The translations under genes were made by a program, and so were the position numbers. A stretch of 64,000 bases of DNA from Limnohabitans sp. T6-20 (GTDB lineage Bacteria > Pseudomonadota > Gammaproteobacteria > Burkholderiales > Burkholderiaceae_C), in assembly GCF_003063505.1 (NCBI RefSeq), contig NZ_NERW01000003.1, positions 744,001 to 808,000 of the forward strand, read 5' to 3'. Shown here piece by piece: positions 35,205 through 43,968 of this stretch (positions are counted from its first letter, which is position 1; each line of letters begins with the position of its first letter). The notes under the pieces were generated by a model. That model was not told where the DNA came from. It ran no database searches and worked only from the letters and a program-made list of their open reading frames with translations.

Positions 35205-35761
35205 ACCAGCGACTGATTTATGTGATGGGGCCTTCGGGAGCGGGCAAGGACAGCGTACTCGGCTGGCTGCGTGAGCACTTACCCCCAGACCTGCCGGTGC
35301 ATTGGGCCCAACGCACCATCACCCGACCGGCCCTAGCGGGTGGTGAAGCACACGAAGAGATCGACACTGCCAGCTTTATCAGCTTGCGAGACCAAGGCCA
35401 ATTTGCAATGGCATGGCAAGCCAACGGTTTGCATTACGGCGTGCGTCACGCCGAACTGCTGGCCTTGCAAAAGGGGCAATGGGTCTTGGTCAATGGCTCA
35501 CGAGGTCACCTGCTCCAAGCGCAGCAAAGCCATCCAGGGCTGCAAGTGGTGCACATCACCGCCGATCCGGCCACGCTGATGCAGCGCCTGACCGCACGCC
35601 AACGCGAAACGCCCGAGCAAATTCTGCAACGCGTTGAAAGAGCCAAGGCCTTTGCTGTGCCACACGAGGCGATACAGATTTTCAACAACGGTGCTTTGGA
35701 ACAAGCAGGGCAAGATCTGCTGCTGGGTCTCAAAAATCTGGAAAATTGGCCAGTGCGATGA
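35201..35761 (+). CDS. phnN: Ribose 1,5-bisphosphate phosphokinase
   Basis: Phosphorylates ribose 1,5-bisphosphate to PRPP, the last step linking C-P lyase to nucleotide metabolism. The 186-aa protein has Walker A GPSGAGKDSVLGWL at residues 10-23 and the guanylate-kinase-like HWAQRTITRPALAGGEAHEEI. Substrate contacts are likely in FAMAWQANGLHYGV. It overlaps the DUF1045 gene by four bases and is convergent with phoR. Confidence 0.93.
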   Translation: MNQRLIYVMGPSGAGKDSVLGWLREHLPPDLPVHWAQRTITRPALAGGEAHEEIDTASFISLRDQGQFAMAWQANGLHYGVRHAELLALQKGQWVLVNGSRGHLLQAQQSHPGLQVVHITADPATLMQRLTARQRETPEQILQRVERAKAFAVPHEAIQIFNNGALEQAGQDLLLGLKNLENWPVR

Positions 35762-35845
35762 GTGTCCTCAGCTGCAATGGTCAATTTCCGTCAACTTGTG
35801 AACGGCGCCATCTGCGCTTTCAAAGCGCTGACTGTGGGCTTTGTT

Positions 35846-37180
35846 TCAGTCGGTCAACGGTTCGATTCGGCTCGCGGGCAACACCAACATGAACGTGGAG
35901 CCTTTGCCCACTTGGCTCTGGATGCGAAGTTCCCCCCCATGGCGCTGGACCACGTGCTTGGCAATGGCCAAACCCAGACCTGTGCCACCGGTTTCACGGG
36001 ATCGACTGCGATCCACGCGATAGAACCGCTCTGACAAGCGAGGCAGATGCTCAGGTGCAATCCCTGGTCCAGTGTCTTTCACTGAAAAAATGGCACCATC
36101 CGCTGTGCGTGACCACGCTGCACGAATCACGCCACCGGCAGGGGTGTAGCGTATGGCGTTGCTCACCAAATTTGACATGGCACTGAGCAACTCAGACCGA
36201 ACGCCCAGCAATGCCCAATCGGGTGCGGGCTCAAAAATCAGATCGTGAACCGGTCCACGATCATCACCCTCTTGACCAGACAAGACCGATGACAGCGCCA
36301 GCGCATCCGAAGTCACACGAGCCATCAAGTCGGGCAAGTTGACCTTTTCGTACAAACCAGGAGGTGAGCTGCCTTCAAGCTGTGACAAGGTCAACAAATC
36401 GGCCACCAGGCTTTGCATGCGATCGGCCTGAACAGCCATCAATTCCAAATATTGCTGGCGTTCGCTGTCTTCCATGGGGATGGACTGCAAAGTCTCCACA
36501 AAGCCACTGAGCACAGTCAAGGGAGTACGTATTTCGTGCGACACATTCGCCACAAAGTCGCGGCGCATGGCATCGGCCAAGGTCACCGAGGTGATGTCAC
36601 GACTCAGCAGCAACTGCTGCCCTTCACCATAAGCATGGAGCTGCACCGACAACTTGGGTGTGCTTGACACTGAACTGGCACGGCCATCCATGATCACCTC
36701 CGAGTCATGATCTCCCGTCGCGAAATATTTCGAAAAAACGGGATCGCGAACCAAATGGACAATGTGCTGCTTCAAATCACGGCTGATATCCAGCCCCAGG
36801 TGGCTGGAGGCGGTGGAATTGCACCACTCAATGCGACCTTGTGCATCCAGCAAAGTCACGCCATTGGGTGAAGCCTGAATGGCCTGCAAAAAATACTGCA
36901 ATCGCTGCTCTGCAACAGTCACTTGATTTTCGCGTTGGCGCAACAAGCGCTGAATGCGATGAGCAATCTCTGACCAGACGCCTTTCCAGGGCACGGGGGT
37001 ATGCAAATCAGATTCAGACAACCACCGTTCAATGCGGTAGGTTTTCCAGATCACCCCAACCGCACAGACCAAAACGACCAACAGCGCAGCGAGGGCAGCT
37101 TCTGTCAAGCCAGCCCACCACCAGACCGACAAAGCCACCACCAGCACTGAAAAAAACAGCTCAATTAAGGAGACAAGCAT
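35846..37180 (-). CDS. phoR: Phosphate regulon sensor histidine kinase
   Basis: Inner-membrane kinase that phosphorylates PhoB when PstSCAB-PhoU signals phosphate shortage. The 444-aa protein has two N-terminal membrane segments with a minimal loop between them. A PAS domain follows (IQASPNGVTLLDAQGRIEWCNSTASSHLGLD), then HisKA FVANVSHEIRTPLTVLSGFVETL. ATPase boxes: NLVSNAIRYTP, VKDTGPGIAPEHLPRLSERFYRVD and GTGLGLAIAKHVVQRHGG. It is the last gene of the pst-pho operon, 14 bases after phoB. Confidence 0.95.
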   Translation of the reverse strand: MLVSLIELFFSVLVVALSVWWWAGLTEAALAALLVVLVCAVGVIWKTYRIERWLSESDLHTPVPWKGVWSEIAHRIQRLLRQRENQVTVAEQRLQYFLQAIQASPNGVTLLDAQGRIEWCNSTASSHLGLDISRDLKQHIVHLVRDPVFSKYFATGDHDSEVIMDGRASSVSSTPKLSVQLHAYGEGQQLLLSRDITSVTLADAMRRDFVANVSHEIRTPLTVLSGFVETLQSIPMEDSERQQYLELMAVQADRMQSLVADLLTLSQLEGSSPPGLYEKVNLPDLMARVTSDALALSSVLSGQEGDDRGPVHDLIFEPAPDWALLGVRSELLSAMSNLVSNAIRYTPAGGVIRAAWSRTADGAIFSVKDTGPGIAPEHLPRLSERFYRVDRSRSRETGGTGLGLAIAKHVVQRHGGELRIQSQVGKGSTFMLVLPASRIEPLTD

Positions 37181-37194
37181 TCAAACGCCAACCG

Positions 37195-37890
37195 TTAAAT
37201 CGCGGGAGAGCCGGTCATGCGGTAGCCTGCACCGCGCACCGTTTCGATCATGCTGCCTGCATCACCCAGCGACTCTCGCAAGCGCTTGACATGCACGTCC
37301 ACCGTCCGTTCTTCAATGTAAACGTGATCACCCCAAATTTTGTCTAGCAACATGCCGCGCGTGTGCACACGCTCCGGATGGCGCATCAGGTATTGCAGCA
37401 ACTTGAATTCGGTCGGGCCGACTTTGATCGGCTTGTCTTGCCAACTGACACGGTAGGTATCCGCATCCAGTTGCAATTCGCCAATCTTCACGGCACCACC
37501 AGCGGACTCAGGAACCCGACGGCGAAGAACCGCACGGATTCGGGCCAGAAGCTCACGCGGCGAAAACGGTTTAACGATGTAATCGTCAGCGCCTGCGTCC
37601 AAACCAGCGACCCGGTCGGCCTCATCACCACGCGCAGTGAGCATGAGGATCGGAATGGCCTTGGTGCGCGCAGCAGACCTCCAGCGGCGTGCCAATGCCA
37701 ACCCACTTTCACCCGGCAGCATCCAGTCCAGCAAGATCACATCGGGCAAGATTTCGTCCAGTTCACGCTGCGCCGACTCCGAGTCCATGGCCCAGACGGG
37801 TTGAAACCCGTTGTGGCGCAAGTTCACCGAGATCAACTCGGCAATCGGAGCCTCGTCCTCGACGATCAGAATTCTGGGCAGGCTTCTCAT
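37195..37890 (-). CDS. phoB: Phosphate regulon response regulator
   Basis: OmpR-family activator that binds Pho boxes. The 231-aa protein has an N-terminal receiver (RILIVEDEAPIAELISVNL, phosphoacceptor in DVILLDWMLPGESG, switch Lys in DYIVKPFSPRELLARI). The C-terminal winged helix shows GPTEFKLLQYLMRHPERVHTRGMLLDKIWG and RTVDVHVKRLRESL. Its start overlaps the phoU stop by four bases. It is the presumed regulator of the Pho-box-like sites listed in this annotation. Confidence 0.96.
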   Translation of the reverse strand: MRSLPRILIVEDEAPIAELISVNLRHNGFQPVWAMDSESAQRELDEILPDVILLDWMLPGESGLALARRWRSAARTKAIPILMLTARGDEADRVAGLDAGADDYIVKPFSPRELLARIRAVLRRRVPESAGGAVKIGELQLDADTYRVSWQDKPIKVGPTEFKLLQYLMRHPERVHTRGMLLDKIWGDHVYIEERTVDVHVKRLRESLGDAGSMIETVRGAGYRMTGSPAI

Positions 37891-38585
37891 TGGAACGCTT
37901 TTTCGATGTCCGTCAGGGCCGTGTGGCGTACGTCGGCACCCTTGACCACATAAATCACAAATTCAGCAATGTTCTTGGCATGGTCACCAATGCGTTCAAT
38001 CGCCTTGGCCACAAACAACAGATCCAGGCTGGCCGAAATGGTGCGGGGGTCTTCCATCATGTAGGTGACCAGCTTGCGCACAAAGCCATTGAACTCGGCA
38101 TCGATCAGATCGTCTTCTTTGAGAATCACAAGTGCCGTATTGACATCCAGGCGCGCAAACGCGTCCAGTGCTTTGCGCAGCAAATCTGAGGCCAAATCTG
38201 ACGCGATGCGCAACTCGGAAGAAGGCAGGTTGCGAGGACTGCCTTGCTCCAAAATCTGCTTGACCATGCGGGCAATGCGCTCGGCTTCGTCACCAGCGCG
38301 CTCCAGGTTGCCGGTGATCTTGGAGATGGCCATCAGCAAGCGCAAATCGCGGGCAGTCGGCTGGCGGCGGGCAATGATTGAAGCCAGTTCAGCGTCAATT
38401 TCCACTTCGAGCGTGTTCACTTGCTTTTCGGTGGCAATGACCTGGTTGGCAACTTCCATGCTGAACTGGGCCAAAGAGTAGACAGCATGGCGTGTCTGCG
38501 ACTCCACCAGGCCCCCCAGCTCCAGAACGCGGGACGACACGTTGGTCAAGTCGGCATCGAATTGGCTAGAAATGTGTTTTTCCAT
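37887..38585 (-). CDS. phoU: Phosphate signalling protein PhoU
   Basis: Cytoplasmic all-helical protein that couples PstB to PhoR and restrains the Pho response. The 232-aa protein consists of two repeated three-helix halves. The family motifs are visible as VIATEKQVNTLEVEIDAELASIIARRQPTARDLR and IERIGDHAKNIAEFVIYVVKG, with the acidic metal-binding residues (ERAGDEAER, ERIGDHAKN) in both halves. Order pstB-phoU-phoB is the usual one. Confidence 0.95.
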   Translation of the reverse strand: MEKHISSQFDADLTNVSSRVLELGGLVESQTRHAVYSLAQFSMEVANQVIATEKQVNTLEVEIDAELASIIARRQPTARDLRLLMAISKITGNLERAGDEAERIARMVKQILEQGSPRNLPSSELRIASDLASDLLRKALDAFARLDVNTALVILKEDDLIDAEFNGFVRKLVTYMMEDPRTISASLDLLFVAKAIERIGDHAKNIAEFVIYVVKGADVRHTALTDIEKAFQ

Positions 38586-38599
38586 GGTACTTCTCCTGA

Positions 38600-39379
38600 T
38601 CAGCCGAAACGGCCGGTGATGTAGTCTTCGGTCTCTTGGCGTGCAGGCTTCATGAAGATTTGCTCGGTCTGCCCAAACTCAACCAACTCGCCCAAATACA
38701 TGTAGGCCGTGAAGTCAGACACACGCGCTGCTTGCTGCATGTTGTGCGTCACGATGGCCACGGTGTGGTCTTTCTTGAGCTCACTCACCAGCTCTTCGAC
38801 CTTGGCAGTAGAAATCGGATCCAACGCAGAAGTCGGCTCGTCCAGCAAAATCACCGAAGGCTTGACGGCCACGGTGCGGGCAATGCACAGGCGTTGCTGC
38901 TGACCACCGGACAATGACAAACCGCTTTGGCCAAGTTTGTCCTTGACTTCGTTCCAGATCGCGGCCTTGGACAATGCCCACTCCACGCGCTCGTCCATGT
39001 CGGCTCGGCCCAAGTTTTCATAAAGGCGGATACCGAAAGCGATGTTGTCGTAAATCGACATCGGAAATGGCGTCGGTTTCTGAAATACCATGCCAACGCG
39101 GGCGCGCAGCAAGTTCAAGTCCTGCTTGGCATCCAGCACGTTTTGACCATGCAGGTTGATCTCACCTTCGGCGCGCTGGCCGGGGTAGAGGCTGTACATG
39201 CGGTTGAGCGTGCGCAGCAAAGTCGATTTGCCGCAGCCCGAAGGACCGATGAAAGCGGTGACCTTGTTCTCGGCGATGTCGAGGTTGACGTTTTTCAGGC
39301 CCTTGAAGGTACCGTAGAAAAAGTTCAGATTGCGAATTTCAATCGCATTCTTCAATGGCAATGGTGAAGTTGCAGGCAT
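38600..39379 (-). CDS. pstB: Phosphate ABC transporter ATPase
   Basis: ATPase of the high-affinity phosphate importer. The 259-aa protein has Walker [19 protein letters not shown]-loop [19 protein letters not shown], signature [17 protein letters not shown] and Walker [14 protein letters not shown]. The PstB C-terminus [17 protein letters not shown] is present. It lies 14 bases upstream of phoU and 23 downstream of pstA. Confidence 0.96.
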   Translation of the reverse strand: MPATSPLPLKNAIEIRNLNFFYGTFKGLKNVNLDIAENKVTAFIGPSGCGKSTLLRTLNRMYSLYPGQRAEGEINLHGQNVLDAKQDLNLLRARVGMVFQKPTPFPMSIYDNIAFGIRLYENLGRADMDERVEWALSKAAIWNEVKDKLGQSGLSLSGGQQQRLCIARTVAVKPSVILLDEPTSALDPISTAKVEELVSELKKDHTVAIVTHNMQQAARVSDFTAYMYLGELVEFGQTEQIFMKPARQETEDYITGRFG

Positions 39380-39402
39380 GTCAATTCCGATTCATTCAAA
39401 AA

Positions 39403-40254
39403 TTAGGCTTGGGATTTGTCGCGGAAAAACACGCGCGCCAGGATGTTCAAAATCAGCACCGTCAAGGTGATCAGCAAAGCGCCGCCCCAGGCCAACCGAA
39501 CCCAGTTGTCGTAAGGGCTCATGGCGAACTGGAAGATCACCACCGGCAAGTTGGCCATGGGTGCGTTCATGTCGGTCGAGAAGAACTGGTTGTTCAGTGC
39601 CGTGAACAGCAAAGGCGCTGTCTCGCCGCTGATGCGGGCAAGCGCCAGCAGTAAACCAGTCATGACACCCGACTTGGCCGCACGCAGCGTGATGAAGGTG
39701 GCCACTTTCCAGCGGGGTGCACCCAGCGCAAAAGCCGCCTCGCGCAGGCTGCCGGGCACCAGGCGCAGCATGTTTTCAGTGGTGCGAACCACCACCGGCA
39801 CGGCAATCAGCGACAGGGCCAGCGAACCAGCCCAACCGGAAAAATGCTGCACCTGCGCCACCAAAATGGCATAGACAAACAGGCCCAAAACAATCGAGGG
39901 CGCCGACAACATGATGTCGGTCACAAAGCGGGTCAGTTCGGCTGTTTTGCTCTGGTCGCCATATTCGGCGAGGTAAACCCCGGCAAAGATGCCGATCGGT
40001 GTGCTCACAAAGGCCGTGACCAGCACCATCATCAAGCTGCCCACAATGGCGTTGGCCAGACCACCACCATCCGAGCCGGGTGCGGGGGTGGATTGCGTGA
40101 ACATGGCCCAATCGAGCGCAGCGATACCGTTCGAGAACAGCACGTACAAGATCCACAACAAAACGAACAAGCCGAGACCCATGGCCATCATGGACAAGCT
40201 CAGTCCGACCCGATTGGCCAGTTGCCTGCGTTTGTAAATTTTCAAATCCATCAA
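39403..40254 (-). CDS. pstA: Phosphate ABC transporter permease PstA
   Basis: One of the two membrane channel subunits. The 283-aa protein has six membrane segments. The family blocks are [37 protein letters not shown] and [37 protein letters not shown], the second being the EAA loop that contacts PstB. Spacing to pstC is 18 bases. Confidence 0.95.
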   Translation of the reverse strand: MMDLKIYKRRQLANRVGLSLSMMAMGLGLFVLLWILYVLFSNGIAALDWAMFTQSTPAPGSDGGGLANAIVGSLMMVLVTAFVSTPIGIFAGVYLAEYGDQSKTAELTRFVTDIMLSAPSIVLGLFVYAILVAQVQHFSGWAGSLALSLIAVPVVVRTTENMLRLVPGSLREAAFALGAPRWKVATFITLRAAKSGVMTGLLLALARISGETAPLLFTALNNQFFSTDMNAPMANLPVVIFQFAMSPYDNWVRLAWGGALLITLTVLILNILARVFFRDKSQA

Positions 40255-40272
40255 ATTTCTCCTGTGCGGTGC

Positions 40273-41259
40273 TCAGCTTTTGGTGCCTTTGGCTTTTTCT
40301 GCACGGATCAACATGATCTTGGCAATGCTCAAGACAATGAAAGTGATCACGAACAGCAAGAAGCCCAATGCAAAGAGGGTGGACAAATGGAAGTCTGCAG
40401 CCTCGCCGAATTCATTGGCCAAGGTGGAAGCGATGGTGGTGCCTGGCGAAAACAGCGATGCGCTCAAGCGCTGTGAATTGCCAATCACAAAGGTCACGGC
40501 CATGGTTTCACCCAGTGCACGCCCCAAGCCCAGCATGACGCCGCCGATTACACCTTTTTGGGTGTAGGGCAACACAATGCTGCGCACCACTTCCCACGTG
40601 GTGCAGCCCAAACCATAAGCCGACTCACGCAAGATGGGCGGCACGATCTCAAACACATCGCGCATCACAGCGGCAATGAAGGGCAAGATCATGAAAGCCA
40701 AAATAATGCCTGCTGCCAAAATGCCCACGCCGTTCATGGCCCCGCCGAACAGACTGCCGATGATGGGCATTTGACCCAAGGTGGACTGCAAGGCAGGCTG
40801 TCCGTACTCGGCAAAGAGCGGGGCAAAGATGAACAAACCGAACATGCCGTAAATGATGGATGGCACTGCAGCCAGCAATTCGATGGCCGTGCCCAGGGGG
40901 CGGCGCAAATACGTGGGGCAGGTTTCAGTCAGGAACAAGGCAATGCCAAACGACAAAGGCACTGCAATCACCAATGCGATGACCGCGCTGACCAGCGTGC
41001 CAAAGATGGCGATCGCTGCGCCGAACTCGTCGTTGACGATGTCCCACTCAACGCGCCAGATGAACTGGAAGCCGAACTTCGACAGCGACGGCCAAGCGTT
41101 GATGAGCAAAGAAATGATGATGCCCAAGAGGGCAAACAAGACCAGCAGGGAAAAGCCCAGCGTGATTTTGTGAAAAAAGAAATCCTGGATGCGTTGTCGC
41201 TTCACGACGGACAGCATGTTTTGATCGGGCACTTGGCTGGCCGTTTCGATCGAGCCCAT
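40273..41259 (-). CDS. pstC: Phosphate ABC transporter permease PstC
   Basis: Second membrane channel subunit. Start ATG 41259 ([16 protein letters not shown]; 328 aa) is supported by AAGGAA six bases ahead; the longer frame reads into the pstS-pstC gap. Six membrane segments follow, with [26 protein letters not shown], and [22 protein letters not shown] as the EAA coupling loop. It is separated from pstS by a 109-base gap with hairpins. Confidence 0.94.
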   Translation of the reverse strand: MGSIETASQVPDQNMLSVVKRQRIQDFFFHKITLGFSLLVLFALLGIIISLLINAWPSLSKFGFQFIWRVEWDIVNDEFGAAIAIFGTLVSAVIALVIAVPLSFGIALFLTETCPTYLRRPLGTAIELLAAVPSIIYGMFGLFIFAPLFAEYGQPALQSTLGQMPIIGSLFGGAMNGVGILAAGIILAFMILPFIAAVMRDVFEIVPPILRESAYGLGCTTWEVVRSIVLPYTQKGVIGGVMLGLGRALGETMAVTFVIGNSQRLSASLFSPGTTIASTLANEFGEAADFHLSTLFALGFLLFVITFIVLSIAKIMLIRAEKAKGTKS

Positions 41260-41307
41260 AGTTATTCCTTGTGACAACTGCATAGCAAATACCACTGTTT
41301 TGAGCAA

Positions 41308-41359
41308 AGACCCCTCACCCATGTGGGCAAGAGGTCTGTGAAGCCTGCACAGCAGGCTT
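41308..41359 (-). terminator. Two hairpins between pstS and pstC (partial terminator or stabiliser)
   Basis: Just after the pstS stop (minus strand) lies stem AAGCCTGC/GCAGGCTT with a 3-base loop (41341-41359). A second, bulged stem with AGACC/GGTCT ends and inner CCC/GGG pairs follows (41308-41337). Neither has a T run. Such structures commonly raise pstS message over the permease genes. Confidence 0.5.
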
Positions 41360-41368
41360 CAACTCGGT

Positions 41369-42385
41369 TTACTTGATCTCGGACCAGACTTTGGTGCGGA
41401 TCTGGCTGGTCAGGCTGTCTGGCAATGGCACATAGTCCATGTCCGCGGCCATTTTCTTGCCATTCTTGAAAGACCATTCAAAGAACTTCAGGACTTCGTC
41501 TGACGCAGCCTTGTCGGCGGGCTTCTTGTACATCAAGATGAACGAAGCGGTGCTGATGGGCCAGCTCTCGTTGCCCTTGGCATTCACCATGGACACGCCC
41601 ATGCCGGGCACGCTGAACCAGTCGGCGCTGGCCGCTGCGGCCGCAAAGGTCAAGTCATCAGGGCTCACATACTTGCCCGCCGCGTTTTGCAGCTGCAGGA
41701 AAGTCATGTTGTTTTTCTTGACGTAGGCGTATTCCACATAACCCACAGCACCCTTGACGCGGTTCACGTTGGCGGCCACGCCTTCGTTGCCCTTGCCACC
41801 CACGGACGAATCAGCCGGCCACTTCACAGCAGCGCCCTTGCCCACTTTGTCTGCCCAATCTTTGCTGATGGCAGTCAGGTAGTCGGTGAAGTTGAACGTG
41901 GTGCCCGAACCGTCAGCGCGGTGCACCACGGTGATGGCCTGGTCAGGCAACTTCTTGCCAGGGTTCAGCGCCGCCAATTTGGCATCGTTCCACTTGGTGA
42001 TGACACCCATGTAAACCTCGGCCAGCACAGGGCCGGTGATGCGCAATTCGCCGGGCTTGAAGCCTTCCAGGTTCACAACCGGCACAGTGCCGCCCACGAT
42101 GGCAGGAAACTGGACCATGCCGTCTTTGTCCAGATCAGCACCCGACACGGGCGCGTCAGAAGCGCCAAAGCTCACGGTTTTGGCACGAATTTGCTTCAAG
42201 CCACCCGAAGAACCGATGGATTGGTAGTTCAGGCCCACACCAGTGGCGGCTTTGTAAGCCTCGGCCCACTTGGCGTAGATGGGGTATGGGAATGTGGCGC
42301 CGGCGCCTGTGATGTCAGCAGCCCATGTGGTGGCAGCCACCACACTCAGGCCAATCGCAGCGATGGCAGATTTCATTTTCAACAT
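41369..42385 (-). CDS. pstS: Phosphate-binding periplasmic protein PstS
   Basis: High-affinity phosphate receptor. The 338-aa protein has a signal peptide (MKSAIAAIGLSVVAATTWA), then DITGAGATFPYPIYAKWAEAY, the canonical PstS N-terminus with phosphate ligands. IGSSGGLKQIRAKTVSFGASDAP and VHRADGSGTTFNFTDYL supply further binding residues. It is first in pstSCAB-phoU-phoBR. A Pho-box-like site lies 92 bases upstream. Confidence 0.96.
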   Translation of the reverse strand: MLKMKSAIAAIGLSVVAATTWAADITGAGATFPYPIYAKWAEAYKAATGVGLNYQSIGSSGGLKQIRAKTVSFGASDAPVSGADLDKDGMVQFPAIVGGTVPVVNLEGFKPGELRITGPVLAEVYMGVITKWNDAKLAALNPGKKLPDQAITVVHRADGSGTTFNFTDYLTAISKDWADKVGKGAAVKWPADSSVGGKGNEGVAANVNRVKGAVGYVEYAYVKKNNMTFLQLQNAAGKYVSPDDLTFAAAAASADWFSVPGMGVSMVNAKGNESWPISTASFILMYKKPADKAASDEVLKFFEWSFKNGKKMAADMDYVPLPDSLTSQIRTKVWSEIK

Positions 42386-42477
42386 GTCAACTCCTGGTTC
42401 AGGGTGATAAAAATTCGGGATTCGGACGGGTGCTCACGATAGCTTTTCGGCACCTGTTTCAACTTTATCCACCAATT

Positions 42478-42495
42478 GTGACAATGCCGTGTCAG
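42478..42495 (-). promoter_or_regulatory. Pho-box-like site upstream of pstS
   Basis: Minus-strand CTGACAC-GGCA-TTGTCAC. Each half differs by one base from CTGTCAC and the 11-base period is kept. It ends 92 bases before the pstS ATG, further than at the other sites, implying a longer leader. Confidence 0.5.
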
Positions 42496-42583
42496 AAAAC
42501 CCTTTGTTTTGATGACGAACACTGGCCGGATCCGCTAAAACTTGGTCCAGATCAAGTTTTCAACCGCCTGAAGGACTAGGCTC

Positions 42584-43882
42584 ATGAGCCTTTCTGTTCT
42601 CAAAAAGCATCAAATGTCGAGCTTTCTCTCTGTTTCGGTTCTTTTTGATCTTTCTGTTGCTTTGGGCATTGGTTTGCTGGTCGGGGCCGAAAGAGAGCGC
42701 CGCAAAGGCGATGGCCCCTTGCGGCGCTCGGCAGGCATTCGCACATTTGCAAGCGTGTCTTTGTGCGGTTTTGTTGCGCAAAGCCTGGGCTCATGGGTGC
42801 TGCTTGGTGCTGCGCTGCTGACCGTGGGCGCATTGGCTTTCGCGTCCTACCGACTGTCTCGCCGTCACGACCCCGGCATCACCTCTGAAGTCGCCATTTT
42901 GTTGACCTTTTTGCTGGGGGCCATGGCCGTACAAAACGCGGCTTTGGCAGCGGTCATCGGCATTGTCTTGACTGCCCTGCTGGCGCAACGTGAGCGCCTC
43001 CACCAGTTCGTGCGCCAAGCCATGACGCAACAAGAGCTGGAGGACCTGATTGTCTTTCTGGCTTTGGCCATGATTGTGTTGCCACTGGCACCCGACGAAT
43101 TTGCAGGCCCCTTCAACGCGGTCAACGGGCATCAATTGACACGCTTTGTGATTTTGATGATGACCATTGGCGCCTTGGGGCATGTCTTCAGACGATTGCT
43201 GGGGCACCGCGGTGGCTTGGCCTGGGCAGGCTTTTTGGGTGGGTTTGTATCGAGCACAGCCACCGTTGCCAACATGGCCAAATTGTCCAAATCAGAGCCC
43301 GCACAACTGCCACTGGCTGCAACAGGCGCTTTGCTGTCCTGCGCATCCACATTCATCCAGTTGGGCTTGCTGGTGGCGATCACCCTGCCTGAATTGCTGG
43401 TGCACATGTGGATACCTCTGGCTTTGGGGACAGGCATCGGTCTGGCCCTGGCCGCTTGGCAAGCACGCATCAAGACTGACACGCCAAGCTCGCAAGACAT
43501 GGCACTGCAAGGCCATGCGTTCGACCTCAAAACGAGCTTGCTTCTGGCGCTGGCCTTGCTCGGCGTCACCGTGATGACCGCAGGCTTGAACCAGCAATGG
43601 GGCACGCCCGGCGCATGGATTTCGGCCGCGTTGTCAGGCCTGGTCGATGCACACGCCACCGTGGCCACCATGGGTGTGCTGGTCAAGCAAGACCTGATTT
43701 CACACCCGCAAGCACAGGTTTGCATCTGGCTGGCCGTGAGCGCCAACAGCCTGAGCAAAGCATTGATGGCCGTGCTGGTGGGTGGCAAGGCCTTTGCGAT
43801 GCAGTTTTTGCCAGGCCTGTTCACCCTCATTGCGGCGGTCTGGCTCAGTTTGCTGGTGGTGAATGGGCCGTTTTTTCGCTGA
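42584..43882 (+). CDS. MgtC/SapB-type and DUF4010 membrane protein
   Basis: A 432-aa integral membrane protein with about 12 hydrophobic segments. The N-terminal part matches the MgtC/SapB pattern (LGIGLLVGAERERRKGDGPLRRSAGIRTFASVSLCGFV), and the C-terminal part is DUF4010 (GGLAWAGFLGGFVSSTATVANMAKLS, then AALSGLVDAHATVATMGVLV). MgtC proteins help cells survive magnesium and phosphate limitation, but this branch is uncharacterised. ATG 42614 is an alternative start. It is divergent from pstS and convergent with phoX. Confidence 0.82.
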   Translation: MSLSVLKKHQMSSFLSVSVLFDLSVALGIGLLVGAERERRKGDGPLRRSAGIRTFASVSLCGFVAQSLGSWVLLGAALLTVGALAFASYRLSRRHDPGITSEVAILLTFLLGAMAVQNAALAAVIGIVLTALLAQRERLHQFVRQAMTQQELEDLIVFLALAMIVLPLAPDEFAGPFNAVNGHQLTRFVILMMTIGALGHVFRRLLGHRGGLAWAGFLGGFVSSTATVANMAKLSKSEPAQLPLAATGALLSCASTFIQLGLLVAITLPELLVHMWIPLALGTGIGLALAAWQARIKTDTPSSQDMALQGHAFDLKTSLLLALALLGVTVMTAGLNQQWGTPGAWISAALSGLVDAHATVATMGVLVKQDLISHPQAQVCIWLAVSANSLSKALMAVLVGGKAFAMQFLPGLFTLIAAVWLSLLVVNGPFFR

Positions 43883-43900
43883 GCCAGACAAAGTGCAATC

Positions 43901-43927
43901 AAAAAAGGCCACGCACGGGGCGTGGCC
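43901..43927 (-). terminator. Rho-independent terminator of phoX
   Basis: Stem GGCCACGC/GCGTGGCC with a 5-base loop, followed on the minus strand by six T. It lies 42 bases after the phoX stop and between convergent genes, so it may also stop transcripts from the DUF4010 gene. Confidence 0.85.
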
Positions 43928-43968
43928 TTGGCGTCACCCGGAAAACGGGCAAACCGACTCTGTCGCGT